Part shown: positions 47,041 to 54,973 of the stretch, in pieces
Numbering within the stretch: position 1 is the stretch's first letter
Layout: every line of letters starts with the position of its first letter
NCBI GenBank assembly: GCA_903839675.1
Contig: CAIMDB010000022.1
Span: forward strand, 168,877-232,876
From: an uncultured Sphingomonadales bacterium
GTDB taxonomy: Bacteria > Pseudomonadota > Alphaproteobacteria > Sphingomonadales > Sphingomonadaceae
DNA: 64,000 nt
Direction of reading: 5' to 3'
Translations under genes and position numbers: made by a program
Notes under the pieces: model-generated
What the model was told of the DNA's origin: nothing
Seen by the model: only the letters and a program-made list of their open reading frames with translations
Database searches by the model: none

Positions 47041-47841
47041 TTATTGATCGCGTCGGGGTGGCCAGGGAATGAAGGAGGACGTGCGGCGCAAATAGGCGTC
47101 ATAGTCCGGCCGGTTCTTCTTCAGGCGATGCTCCAGCATCGGCACGCCCGATACGCGCGTCAGGAGGAAGGTCAGGATCAGTGGCCCGATAATGGAATAG
47201 AGGCCTGTCGTTGTTTCAGCCGCGACCATCCAAATGCCCCACCATGCGCAGACATCTCCGAAATAATTGGGATGGCGGGTGTAGCGCCATAGTCCCGTAT
47301 CCAAAACCTTCCCGGCGTTGGCGGCACTGCTGCGGAATGCCGTGAGCTGCGCGTCGCCGATTGTCTCAAAAGCGATGCCGGTGAGAGCGAGGGCAATCCC
47401 AATCCAGCCAAGGATGCCAATGGACGCCGGGTTCGCTGAAATCTGCCCCAATTGGGCGGGCAGGCACACTAGGATGAGGAGCACGCACTGCATGGCGAAC
47501 ACTTGCAGGAAGGAGGCTTTGGCAAAGCTCCAGCCCTTCTTGTCCATCAGGCGACCGAGGATGGCGGCGTAACGCGGGTCCACCCCATGACCACGCCAAC
47601 GGACGAAGAGGTGGAACGAAAGCCTGAGACCCCATAGGGCTGTCAGCGTCAGCAGGATGCCGCTGCGGATGGGTGATCCATCCGTCAGCAGCGTGGTGGT
47701 GCCAGCTAGGATCACCATCCCCAAAGGCCAAAAGGCATCGATGACAGAGACGTCTCTGATGCGGACGCAATATGCCCACAGCGCGGTCATGGTAACGGCC
47801 AATATGACGAAGTTGGTTATGAGCAATTGAGGTGCTGTCAT
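47041..47841 (-). CDS. DUF1295 membrane protein (steroid 5-alpha-reductase-like fold)
   Basis: A 266-residue protein with about six to seven hydrophobic segments. It belongs to DUF1295, related to the NAD(P)H-dependent isoprenyl methyltransferase/5-alpha-reductase fold; the conserved end is LWRYTRHPNYFGDVCAWWGIW and the C-terminal PMLEHRLKKNRPDYDAYLRRTSSFIP. Substrate unknown. ATG 47841 follows GGAGGAG at good distance; the longer frame upstream runs into the non-coding region. Transcribed away from the candidate RNA. Confidence 0.84.
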   Translation of the reverse strand: MTAPQLLITNFVILAVTMTALWAYCVRIRDVSVIDAFWPLGMVILAGTTTLLTDGSPIRSGILLTLTALWGLRLSFHLFVRWRGHGVDPRYAAILGRLMDKKGWSFAKASFLQVFAMQCVLLILVCLPAQLGQISANPASIGILGWIGIALALTGIAFETIGDAQLTAFRSSAANAGKVLDTGLWRYTRHPNYFGDVCAWWGIWMVAAETTTGLYSIIGPLILTFLLTRVSGVPMLEHRLKKNRPDYDAYLRRTSSFIPWPPRRDQ

Positions 47842-47959
47842 TTCGTTTCTCCTCCGGAACGCTTTTTCTATGTTTTGAATCGCGCGCCGTTTCATCCACG
47901 ATATCCCCGTTATCCACAGGCGCAACCATGCCATTTTGGTTTGACCGACTCAGCCAGTC
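47842..47959. other. non-coding spacer upstream of DUF1295 gene and candidate RNA
   Basis: No gene is seen. The stretch holds the DUF1295 ribosome site (near 47845-47855), a TTATCCACA at 47910-47918 that matches the DnaA-box consensus (likely chance), and TTGGTT/TTGACC bases that could be a -35 for the RNA that follows; no convincing -10 was found. Confidence 0.5.
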
Positions 47960-48296
47960 ATGAGAGCCTTCACTCATAGCCGGAACAAACAGTTCCTTGA
48001 GAAATCAGGAACTTGAAGTGAAGGCTTCGCCCAAGCAGACAGGTGGCTGAGCGCAAGCGATGCAAACCGGAAGCAAGGGCAGGGTGTTCGCAAAGAGCTC
48101 CGCAACTCTGGCGCAAGTCATGTAGAAGCGGGATATCGCAGGGAACCCCGGGCGAACAGGAGGCCGCAAGGCAAATGTTCGCAAGCACGCAGAGGCGGTG
48201 CAGCAAGAAGCGGACCGGTCGCAAGACCAGAAGCGGGAAGCCAAACCAACGAGCGTAGTGAGGGTCAGCGGCAACGCTGGCCCTCATTTGCTTTCG
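47960..48296 (+). ncRNA. candidate structured non-coding RNA rich in GCAA loops
   Basis: A stretch of about 330 nt with no credible protein but heavy structure. A 10-bp perfect stem joins AGCCTTCACT (47965-47974) to AGTGAAGGCT (48017-48026), enclosing a 7-bp stem AGTTCCT/AGGAACT. Short hairpins closed by GCAA follow (GCC/GGC at 48163-48172, GGTC/GACC at 48217-48228, GC/GC at 48051-48058, plus AGAG/CTCT at 48094-48109). GCAA occurs twelve times between 48053 and 48274. AGAAGCGG recurs at 48124, 48206 and 48229, with AGAGGCGG at 48191. It ends at a terminator whose own loop is GCAA. GNRA loops read on the + strand, fixing the orientation. By eye it has none of the signature bases of SRP RNA, tmRNA, RNase P RNA or c-di-GMP riboswitches. 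Ends are approximate; family unknown. Confidence 0.5.
48260..48296 (+). terminator. terminator of the candidate RNA
   Basis: GAGGGTCAGCG (48260-48270) and CGCTGGCCCTC (48275-48285) form an 11-bp stem with one G.U pair and a GCAA tetraloop, followed by ATTTGCTTTC. It stands about 90 bases before the GGDEF-EAL coding start and so should separate the RNA from that gene, or attenuate into it. Confidence 0.65.
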
Positions 48297-48382
48297 CTGC
48301 CCGCGACTCTGTCGGCACCTTGCGTGTTTCCCGCAGGATTGTGCAAACGAGACGTTAACCATTGTTGGTTACCTGCGGTTTT

Positions 48383-49843
48383 GTGACAGATTTCAGCATC
48401 CTTTCCGCCGTGTCTCCCATGGCCCTTGCTGTCCCGTTGCTGGCATCGGGTGTGGGGCTTCTGGCGATGCGGCTGCGCAGCACTGCAAAGGAGCTTGCGC
48501 GGCAGGGTGCCGAGGCGTCCTATCTCGCGCATCACGACATGCTCACCACGCTGCCAAACCGAAGGAAGCTGGAGGCAGAGCTGTTCGCGCAGGCGCAGCG
48601 CGGTACCAAATCGGGCGAACGGCTATCGGCCGCGGTCATCAATCTTGACCGGTTTAAGGACCTTAACGACACGCTGGGCCACCATGCGGGGGACAGCATT
48701 CTACAGGGCGTGGCCTGCCGCCTGCGGAGTTGCCTGCCTGAGACGGATTTCGTGGCGCGGCTTGGTTCGGATGAGTTTGCCGTCCTCCGTCGCTGCGCCG
48801 CCCTCTCAGATGCGGATAGTCTTTCGCTCCAGATCATGGCGTCCTTTGCCGAGCCTTTTGACGTCAACGGCCATGTTTTTGATCTCTCCGCTTCTGTCGG
48901 CGTGGCGACTGCGACATCACATCGGGCGATGGAAGACCTGATCCGCGATGCGGACATTGCCATGCATGAGGCGAAAGTTCGCAATCGCGGTGGTGTCATC
49001 CGCTTTGCCCCGGCCATGGCCGCGCAAATAGAAAGCCGACGTGCGCTGGAAACGGACCTGCGCCATGCGATCTCCAAGGGGGAGCTTGTTCTCCATTATC
49101 AGCCAATCATTGATGCGGAGACGGGCCTGATCAGCTCGGTCGAAGCCTTGTTGCGCTGGACGTCGCCCAAGCATGGCACTGTCTCCCCCGACATCTTCGT
49201 GCCGCTTGCTGAGAATTGCGGGCTTATGGCTGACATCGGACGGTTTGTGATCGATCAGGCAGTACAGGATAGCCGCCGCTGGCCTGGCATTACGACGGCG
49301 ATCAACGTCTCTGTCGTCCAGCTTAAATCCGCGTCGGTGCTCCAGGACCTGCTGGAACCGACCCGCATCCACGGCGTGTCACCGGCCAGCATCACGCTGG
49401 AAATCACTGAGTCCATTCTCATGACGAATGATCCGCGCACATTGCGGACGCTCGATATTCTAAAAGAACATGGCTTTGGCCTGTCGCTCGATGATTTCGG
49501 CACGGGCTATGCCAGCCTTGCCTACATCCGGGATTTTCCGTTCGATAAGCTCAAGATCGACCGCAGCTATGTGGCGGCGGTTGACGGTAATGCGCGGGGT
49601 GCAGAAATGATCCGCGCCATCGTCGGCTTTGGCCGCATCCTTGGGCGCGAAATCATTGCCGAAGGGGTTGAGACCGAAGCGGAACTCGCCGTGATGAAAG
49701 ACGTCGGTGTCTCCCACCTTCAGGGCTTCCTCTTTTCTCGCCCGATGGCCGCCGCCCATATTGAGGCGCTAGTTGCGGCGAGCGAAAGCCTGTCGGACCT
49801 TCGCCCGACAGGTGCCCGCCCCATTCTGCGCCGTGTGTCTTAA
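48383..49843 (+). CDS. GGDEF-EAL domain protein (c-di-GMP phosphodiesterase likely)
   Basis: A protein of about 486 residues: one N-terminal membrane segment (residues 10-28), a GGDEF domain (about 45-205) and an EAL domain (about 220-475). The GGDEF signature reads GSDEF (RLGSDEFAVL), so the cyclase may be weak or only regulatory. The EAL part keeps EALLRW, the metal residues in NVSVVQL and EITES, DDFGTGYASLAYIRDFPFDKLKIDRSY and EGVETEAE, so c-di-GMP hydrolysis is expected. The start is uncertain: GTG 48383, TTG 48362 and ATG 48419 are possible and none has a good ribosome site. Its stop overlaps that of the convergent aldehyde dehydrogenase gene by 4 bases. Confidence 0.88.
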   Translation: MTDFSILSAVSPMALAVPLLASGVGLLAMRLRSTAKELARQGAEASYLAHHDMLTTLPNRRKLEAELFAQAQRGTKSGERLSAAVINLDRFKDLNDTLGHHAGDSILQGVACRLRSCLPETDFVARLGSDEFAVLRRCAALSDADSLSLQIMASFAEPFDVNGHVFDLSASVGVATATSHRAMEDLIRDADIAMHEAKVRNRGGVIRFAPAMAAQIESRRALETDLRHAISKGELVLHYQPIIDAETGLISSVEALLRWTSPKHGTVSPDIFVPLAENCGLMADIGRFVIDQAVQDSRRWPGITTAINVSVVQLKSASVLQDLLEPTRIHGVSPASITLEITESILMTNDPRTLRTLDILKEHGFGLSLDDFGTGYASLAYIRDFPFDKLKIDRSYVAAVDGNARGAEMIRAIVGFGRILGREIIAEGVETEAELAVMKDVGVSHLQGFLFSRPMAAAHIEALVAASESLSDLRPTGARPILRRVS

Positions 49844-51270
49844 GCCTTAAAGTCGCGTGCAATGGAGGACTTGGTCGTCTTCCCATAAGGCGGCATCAGG
49901 CCGGCAAGCTTGGACACATTGATCTTCGGCTGATGATACACGCTCTTGGCGTGGCTGAAGGTCTTGAACCCGTCCAGCCCATGATAGGACCCCATGCCTG
50001 ATGGGCCGACACCGCCAAAGGGGAGGTCCTCCATCGAGACGTGGAAAACGACATCGTTGACGGTGACGCCGCCCGAAATGGTGCGGTCCAGCACCGTGCG
50101 CTTCTCGCCGTCATCTTCGCCGAAATAATAGAGGCCCAAAGGACGGTCATGTGCGTTCACATAAGCGATGGCCTCTTCGACACGCTCATAGGTCTTGATC
50201 GGCAGGACCGGACCAAAGATTTCCTCCTGCATCACCTTCATGTCGTCGGTGGGGTTACGCACGAGGTAAAGCGGCATCTTGTTGCCGTTGGAGGCGGAAA
50301 AGTCCTCATTGGCTGGGTTTACCTCGACAATTTCCGCACCCTTTTCCCGCGCGTCATCGAGATAGCTGTTCAGCCGGTCGCGGTGACGCGCATTGATGAC
50401 GGAGGTGTAGTCCGGGTTGTCGAGAAGCGTCGGATACATAACCGACACGCTCTTTTGCAGCCCTGCAACGATCTCATTCTCTTGTTCCTTGGGCACCATC
50501 AGATAATCGGGCGCAAGGCAGATCTGGCCTGCGTTCAACATCTTGCCGAGTGCGATGCGCTGCGTGGCGGCTTCGATATTGGCGGACCGGCCAAGGATCG
50601 AGGGGGATTTCCCACCCAGCTCCAGCGTCACGGGCGTGAGATTGTCCGCCGCCGCATGGAGGATGTGCTTGCCCACGCCAGTCGCACCAGTGAAGAGGAT
50701 GTGATCGAACGGGAGGCCGGCAAAAGCCTGTCCCACTTCAGGGCCGCCCGAGAAGAAAGCGGCTTCTTCTTCTGAAAAATACTGGGGGCCGACCGTTTCA
50801 AACAGTTCGGCCACCGTCGGCGTATATTCTGACGATTTGACCATCACGCGGTTGCCGGCGGCAAAGGCGCCGGTCAGCGGGCCCATCGTCAGCTGCACGG
50901 GAAAGTTCCAGGGCGAGATGATCCCAATCACGCCCTTGGGCTGAAATTCAACCGCTGCCTTTGCACCCAGCAGGCCGAGCGGAAACTCCGCCTTCCGCTT
51001 TTCCGGCTTCATCCACTGATCGACCTGCTTGATCGTTGCCTTGAGGACGCGGATGGAGGTGGTGATGTCGGTCATCATCGACTGTTCATGGCTGCGATGG
51101 CCAAAGTCTTCCGACATGGCCTTGCAGAAGGCCTCCCCATGGTCGACGAGCAGCGCAATGGCGCGCTTCAGCCGATCCTTTCGGACAGCGGCAGGCACCG
51201 GCAGTTCGGCGGTAAAGGCAGCGCGCTGCGCGTTGAGCACGGCAAGCATCTGATCACGGGTGACGGCCAT
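49840..51270 (-). CDS. coniferyl aldehyde dehydrogenase (CalB-like)
   Basis: A 476-residue NAD(P)-dependent aldehyde dehydrogenase of the class-3-like coniferyl-aldehyde branch. The catalytic Cys is in NAGQICLAPDY, the general-base Glu in TLELGGKSP, and the cofactor site in SPWNFPVQL and FTGATGVGK. The C-terminus (GVTVNDVVFHVSMEDLPFGGVGPSGMGSYHG) is typical of this branch. It would oxidise coniferyl aldehyde to ferulate; other aromatic or fatty aldehydes are possible. Stop overlaps the GGDEF-EAL gene stop on the other strand. Confidence 0.87.
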   Translation of the reverse strand: MAVTRDQMLAVLNAQRAAFTAELPVPAAVRKDRLKRAIALLVDHGEAFCKAMSEDFGHRSHEQSMMTDITTSIRVLKATIKQVDQWMKPEKRKAEFPLGLLGAKAAVEFQPKGVIGIISPWNFPVQLTMGPLTGAFAAGNRVMVKSSEYTPTVAELFETVGPQYFSEEEAAFFSGGPEVGQAFAGLPFDHILFTGATGVGKHILHAAADNLTPVTLELGGKSPSILGRSANIEAATQRIALGKMLNAGQICLAPDYLMVPKEQENEIVAGLQKSVSVMYPTLLDNPDYTSVINARHRDRLNSYLDDAREKGAEIVEVNPANEDFSASNGNKMPLYLVRNPTDDMKVMQEEIFGPVLPIKTYERVEEAIAYVNAHDRPLGLYYFGEDDGEKRTVLDRTISGGVTVNDVVFHVSMEDLPFGGVGPSGMGSYHGLDGFKTFSHAKSVYHQPKINVSKLAGLMPPYGKTTKSSIARDFKA

Positions 51271-51588
51271 TCTTCAAAATCCTCTCGGTCTATTTTGCGA
51301 ACATGATGGCGGGGCAGGGGGAGGCGCGCAATAGGTCAGTTGCGATTTAAGACGTGTTTCATCCGTCTTGAGCGGATGGCCGCCAAAATACTGCCCTTCC
51401 AAGGCGTTAGAGCATTCCCTGAAATGAGGGGAAGCCAAATGCATTTCCTTGCTGTATAGAGGCAGTAGATCTGGTTGCCACGTGGTTGGCGCCGGACGGT
51501 TTTTCCGCCTGGTTGGGGTGTCTGTTGGGGGGTCGGCAAGGGCTGATCGTCGGTAGGATGCGACAGCCACACTGATATTGCGAGACAC
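51271..51588. other. 318-bp intergenic leader upstream of the DEAD-box helicase gene
   Basis: No gene is supported. The region serves the divergent aldehyde dehydrogenase and helicase genes. It includes a CCACGTGG palindrome at about 51479-51486 and small GC hairpins (GGACGG ... CCGCC near 51500). A long untranslated leader would fit cold-shock-type helicase genes such as deaD, but no promoter could be fixed. Confidence 0.4.
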
Positions 51589-53439
51589 ATGCCCTTTTCA
51601 AAACTTCCGCCCGCGCTGTCCGAAGCGCTGAGCGCTCATGGCTATACATCCCTGACGCCCGTCCAAACCGCCGTTATCGAAGACGAAGCCCGCGGCCGCG
51701 ACATGGTCGTGTCCGCCCAGACGGGCTCCGGCAAAACGGTCGCCTTCGGGCTTGCTTTGGCCGATGACCTGCTGACCGAAGAACGCGGTCTGCCGGTCGC
51801 CGAAAAGCCTTTGGCGCTGATCATCGCGCCGACGCGTGAACTGGCCTTGCAGGTCAGCCGTGAACTGATGTGGCTTTATGCCAAGGCCGGTGCGCGTATC
51901 GCGACCTGTGTCGGCGGCATGGACGCGTCCAAGGAGCGCCGGTCGCTGCACCATGGCGCGCACATCGTCGTCGGCACACCGGGCCGTCTGCGCGACCATC
52001 TGGAACGCGGTGCACTCGACCTTTCGTGCTTGAAGGGCGTTGTCCTCGATGAAGCCGACGAAATGCTCGACATGGGCTTCCGCGATGACCTTGAAGAAAT
52101 TCTTGATGCCAGCCCGGCTGAACGCCGCACGCTGCTGTTTTCCGCAACGATGCCAAAGCCGATTGTGTCGCTGGCCAAACGCTATCAGCGCGATGCGCTG
52201 CGTATCTCGACTGTCGGCGAAGACCGCGGCCATGGCGACATCGGCTATCAGGTCGCGACTGTTGCCCCGGCTGAAATTGAACAGGCTGTCGTAAACCTGC
52301 TGCGCTTCCATGAAGCCGAAACTGCGATGCTGTTCTGTGCCACACGTGACAATGTCCGCCGGCTGCACGCAACGTTGCAGGAACGTGGCTTTGCCGTTGT
52401 GGCCCTGTCGGGTGAACACAGTCAGAGCGAGCGGAACAATGCCCTGCAGGCTCTGCGCGATCGTCGCGCGCGGGTTTGTGTCGCCACAGACGTCGCCGCG
52501 CGTGGCATCGATCTTCCAACGCTCAGCCTCGTGGTCCATGTCGAAATCCCTCGGGATGCAGAAGCGCTCCAGCACCGGTCGGGCCGCACGGGCCGTGCGG
52601 GCAAGAAGGGCGTCGCTGTCCTGATCGTGCCCTATCCGCGTCGTCGTCGCGTCGAATCGATGCTGCGCGGCGCCCGCATCAATGCCGAATGGATCGAAAC
52701 GCCGACGCCTGATGACATCCGGATGAAGGATCGGGAACGCCTGCTCGAAGCGCTGCTCGCGCCGGTTGAGGCGGACGAAGAGGACCGGACGTTGGCCGCC
52801 CAGCTTCTGGGTCAGCGCAGCGCCGAAGATATCGCCGCTGCTTACGTCCAAATGCACCGTTCTGCCATGCCGCGCGCTGAAGAGTTGCTCGTAGGCGGGG
52901 TCAGCTCCCGCGCCGATGGAAAGCCGGACCATCATCGCGACGGGTTTGAAGATGTCGTCTGGTTCCGCATGGATATCGGCCGCCGCCAGAACGCCGACCC
53001 GCGCTGGATTCTGCCGGTGCTCTGCCGCCGCGGCCACATCACCAAGAATGAAATCGGTGCGATCCGTATTGCCGCCACCGAAACGCACTTCCAGGTGCCG
53101 CGCCGCATTGCCGACAAGTTCATGAGCGCACTGGCCCGGACCGCCAATGACGGTGAAGAGGAAAGCGGCATCCGTATCGAACCCGCCGAAGGCACGCCGC
53201 GAGAAGCTGCCCGCGAACATAAGAAGCGTGGCGACGGCCCGCGCGGTCCGCGTCCCGAAGGTGATCGTGGCCCGCGTCCAGACCGTGGCCCGCGCCCGGA
53301 AGGCAATTTCGCCCCCCGTCCTGATCGTGGACCTCGCCCCGAGGGAGATCGTGGGCCACGCCCCGACCGTGGTCCGCGCGCTGCGCCTGCGCAAGCCCGC
53401 CCGTTCCGCAAGGGGCCGCCAAAGGGTCGGCGCCCCTAA
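51589..53439 (+). CDS. DEAD-box RNA helicase with DbpA-type RNA-binding domain (DeaD-like)
   Basis: A 616-residue helicase. Ordered motifs: Q motif (LTPVQTAVI), Walker A AQTGSGKT (about 44-51), PTREL, DEAD at 154-157, SAT (FSATMPKP), and the C-terminal motifs ATDVAARGID and HRSGRTGRAG. A DbpA/CsdA RNA-recognition domain follows (about 445-520, DVVWFRMDIGRRQNADPRWILP). The tail of about 65 residues repeats RGPRPEGD/RGPRPDR, a basic, disordered RNA-binding region. Role in ribosome assembly or RNA decay at low temperature is likely. Confidence 0.93.
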   Translation: MPFSKLPPALSEALSAHGYTSLTPVQTAVIEDEARGRDMVVSAQTGSGKTVAFGLALADDLLTEERGLPVAEKPLALIIAPTRELALQVSRELMWLYAKAGARIATCVGGMDASKERRSLHHGAHIVVGTPGRLRDHLERGALDLSCLKGVVLDEADEMLDMGFRDDLEEILDASPAERRTLLFSATMPKPIVSLAKRYQRDALRISTVGEDRGHGDIGYQVATVAPAEIEQAVVNLLRFHEAETAMLFCATRDNVRRLHATLQERGFAVVALSGEHSQSERNNALQALRDRRARVCVATDVAARGIDLPTLSLVVHVEIPRDAEALQHRSGRTGRAGKKGVAVLIVPYPRRRRVESMLRGARINAEWIETPTPDDIRMKDRERLLEALLAPVEADEEDRTLAAQLLGQRSAEDIAAAYVQMHRSAMPRAEELLVGGVSSRADGKPDHHRDGFEDVVWFRMDIGRRQNADPRWILPVLCRRGHITKNEIGAIRIAATETHFQVPRRIADKFMSALARTANDGEEESGIRIEPAEGTPREAAREHKKRGDGPRGPRPEGDRGPRPDRGPRPEGNFAPRPDRGPRPEGDRGPRPDRGPRAAPAQARPFRKGPPKGRRP

Positions 53440-53574
53440 GCCTCGGAAATCCAGCATTCCCGGTTTCACTGCGGGCAATCTGGCCAATGTGGGTCGGAAT
53501 CGCGCAGGCCGGGGGTGCATCGCTGCCAAAGCTATGCAATTCGGGTGGAAAGCTGAACCCGGAGAGGACACCTC

Positions 53575-54420
53575 ATGGCCAAGGACAATAAGATCACCTT
53601 TTATGATCTCGCGCTTTCGACAGGCGCGACGATCAGCCCCTTTGTCTGGGCGACCAAATATGCGCTGAAGCACAAGGGGTTTGATCTGGATGTCGTCCCC
53701 GGCGGGTTTACCGGCATTCTGGAACGCACCGGCGGCAAGACCGAGCGTTTGCCTGCCATTGTTGATGATGGGAAGTGGGTGCTCGATAGCTGGGGCATCA
53801 TTGAATATCTGGATGAGACCTATCCAGACCGTCCCGCGCTCATCCCCCAAGAAAGTGTTGCGGCCACGGTCAAGGCGCTTGACCATTGGTTCTGGAATGC
53901 CGCCGTCGGTCCGTGGATGTTCTGTTTCTGTCAGGATTATCGCGACCTCTCTTTGCCGCAGGATCACGAATATGTGACGCACAGCCGCGAAAAGATGCTT
54001 GGTCGCAAGCTGGAGGATGTTCAGGCCGGTCGCGAAGACCGTTTGCCGGGTATTTCGAAAGCGCTGGAACCGTTGCGCGCTTCGCTGGCCCAGCATCAAT
54101 GGCTTGGCGGATCCTCACCCAATTATGCGGATTACCGCATCTTGGGCGGCATTCTGTTCACAGCGTCCGTCTGTAAAACACCGGTACTGGCAGAAGATGA
54201 TCCCCTGCGAGACTGGATCGAGCGGTGCCTTGATCTGTTTGACGGGTTGGGCCGTCATCCCGGGCTCTTTCCGCTCTTTGGCCTGCAGCAGCGCGACGGT
54301 GATCCTGATTTGTTCAACAGGGCGGCCGGACAAGGCGGCATCTACAAGCGCAACACAGGGCCTGATTCGACCCGTGCCGAGACACAGCGCATCACTGAGG
54401 GCATGGGAAAGAAGGCTTAG
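53575..54420 (+). CDS. LigE-like beta-etherase / GST family protein
   Basis: A 281-residue GST-fold protein close in length and in many motifs to LigE of Sphingobium, which cleaves the beta-aryl ether bond of lignin dimers with glutathione. Matches include [77 protein letters not shown] and DGLGRHPG. The stereospecific etherase activity is inferred. Ribosome site GGAGAGGA precedes the ATG. The coniferyl aldehyde dehydrogenase 2.3 kb upstream hints at lignin-derived aromatic use, but no full lig operon is present. Confidence 0.82.
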   Translation: MAKDNKITFYDLALSTGATISPFVWATKYALKHKGFDLDVVPGGFTGILERTGGKTERLPAIVDDGKWVLDSWGIIEYLDETYPDRPALIPQESVAATVKALDHWFWNAAVGPWMFCFCQDYRDLSLPQDHEYVTHSREKMLGRKLEDVQAGREDRLPGISKALEPLRASLAQHQWLGGSSPNYADYRILGGILFTASVCKTPVLAEDDPLRDWIERCLDLFDGLGRHPGLFPLFGLQQRDGDPDLFNRAAGQGGIYKRNTGPDSTRAETQRITEGMGKKA

Positions 54421-54872
54421 TTCGCGCCCCAGATATGGGCTGCTTCGATATAGCCGAGGCGGCCCGTCACATCGAATTTGCACCAGCCATTGGCGCAATC
54501 GCTAATTTTGCCAACGACGCCGGGCTCGGCGCGCCAGACGATGCGCGCGTCTGCGTTCGGTTTCTCCCGCATGGGGCGCACGTCATCGCGCACGATGGCG
54601 GTGCGCTTGTCGGACAGCAGGTTGGCTTGCATCCAACCCTGCGTGCCGTCTGGGTCCTCGATTTTGCGCCAATTGGGGTAGGTGGCGAGGACTTTCACGG
54701 GGAGGCCTGCGCGCTGATACATCCAGCTGGCGGGGAATTGCTGCCCGGGGCCCGTGCGCATCCGCGCCTTTCCGGCGTTGATCGAACTCCAGTAAGGCAC
54801 CTTTTTCTGGGCAGAGATGGACGCAGGGGCAATCACCAGGGCGGCCATAATCAAGACGCTACAAAGACGCAT
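54417..54872 (-). CDS. exported bacterial SH3-domain protein
   Basis: A 151-residue protein with a signal peptide (RLCSVLIMAALVIAPASISA). Two SH3-like repeats follow: KARMRTGPGQQFPASWMYQRAGLPVKVLATYPNWRKIEDPDGTQGWM and the shorter PMREKPNADARIVWRAEPG with a CANGWCKF disulfide-like pair. Domains of this kind bind peptidoglycan or peptides. The start at 54872 follows GGGAGAAG. Stop codon overlaps that of the LigE-like gene opposite. Confidence 0.83.
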   Translation of the reverse strand: MRLCSVLIMAALVIAPASISAQKKVPYWSSINAGKARMRTGPGQQFPASWMYQRAGLPVKVLATYPNWRKIEDPDGTQGWMQANLLSDKRTAIVRDDVRPMREKPNADARIVWRAEPGVVGKISDCANGWCKFDVTGRLGYIEAAHIWGAN

Positions 54873-54973
54873 AATCCCAAACTTCTCCCAAGACGGCTTC
54901 ATTCTTTGCCGCAACTTCCTGCGCGCTTCAACTCCACTTGCAGTCGCATGTTTCGCGGCCTAGCGATAGGCAC

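Noticed and set aside
47910..47918. Perfect DnaA-box consensus TTATCCACA near a weaker match at 47892-47900
   Set aside because: A 9-mer on either strand is expected about every 130 kb by chance, and there is no AT-rich unwinding element or cluster of boxes, so no origin is called.
47970..48362. 130-residue open frame on the minus strand across the candidate RNA
   Set aside because: Cys/Leu/Arg-rich without domain, no ribosome site, and antisense to a region whose structure reads on the plus strand; more likely a shadow of the RNA.
53145..53439. Repetitive helicase tail as a separate mobile or repeat element
   Set aside because: The repeats are in frame and continuous with the helicase, a normal low-complexity tail.
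51598..54099. 833-codon open frame antisense to the helicase gene
   Set aside because: Runs through the helicase and LigE-like genes, with no domain; arises from codon bias in GC-rich DNA.
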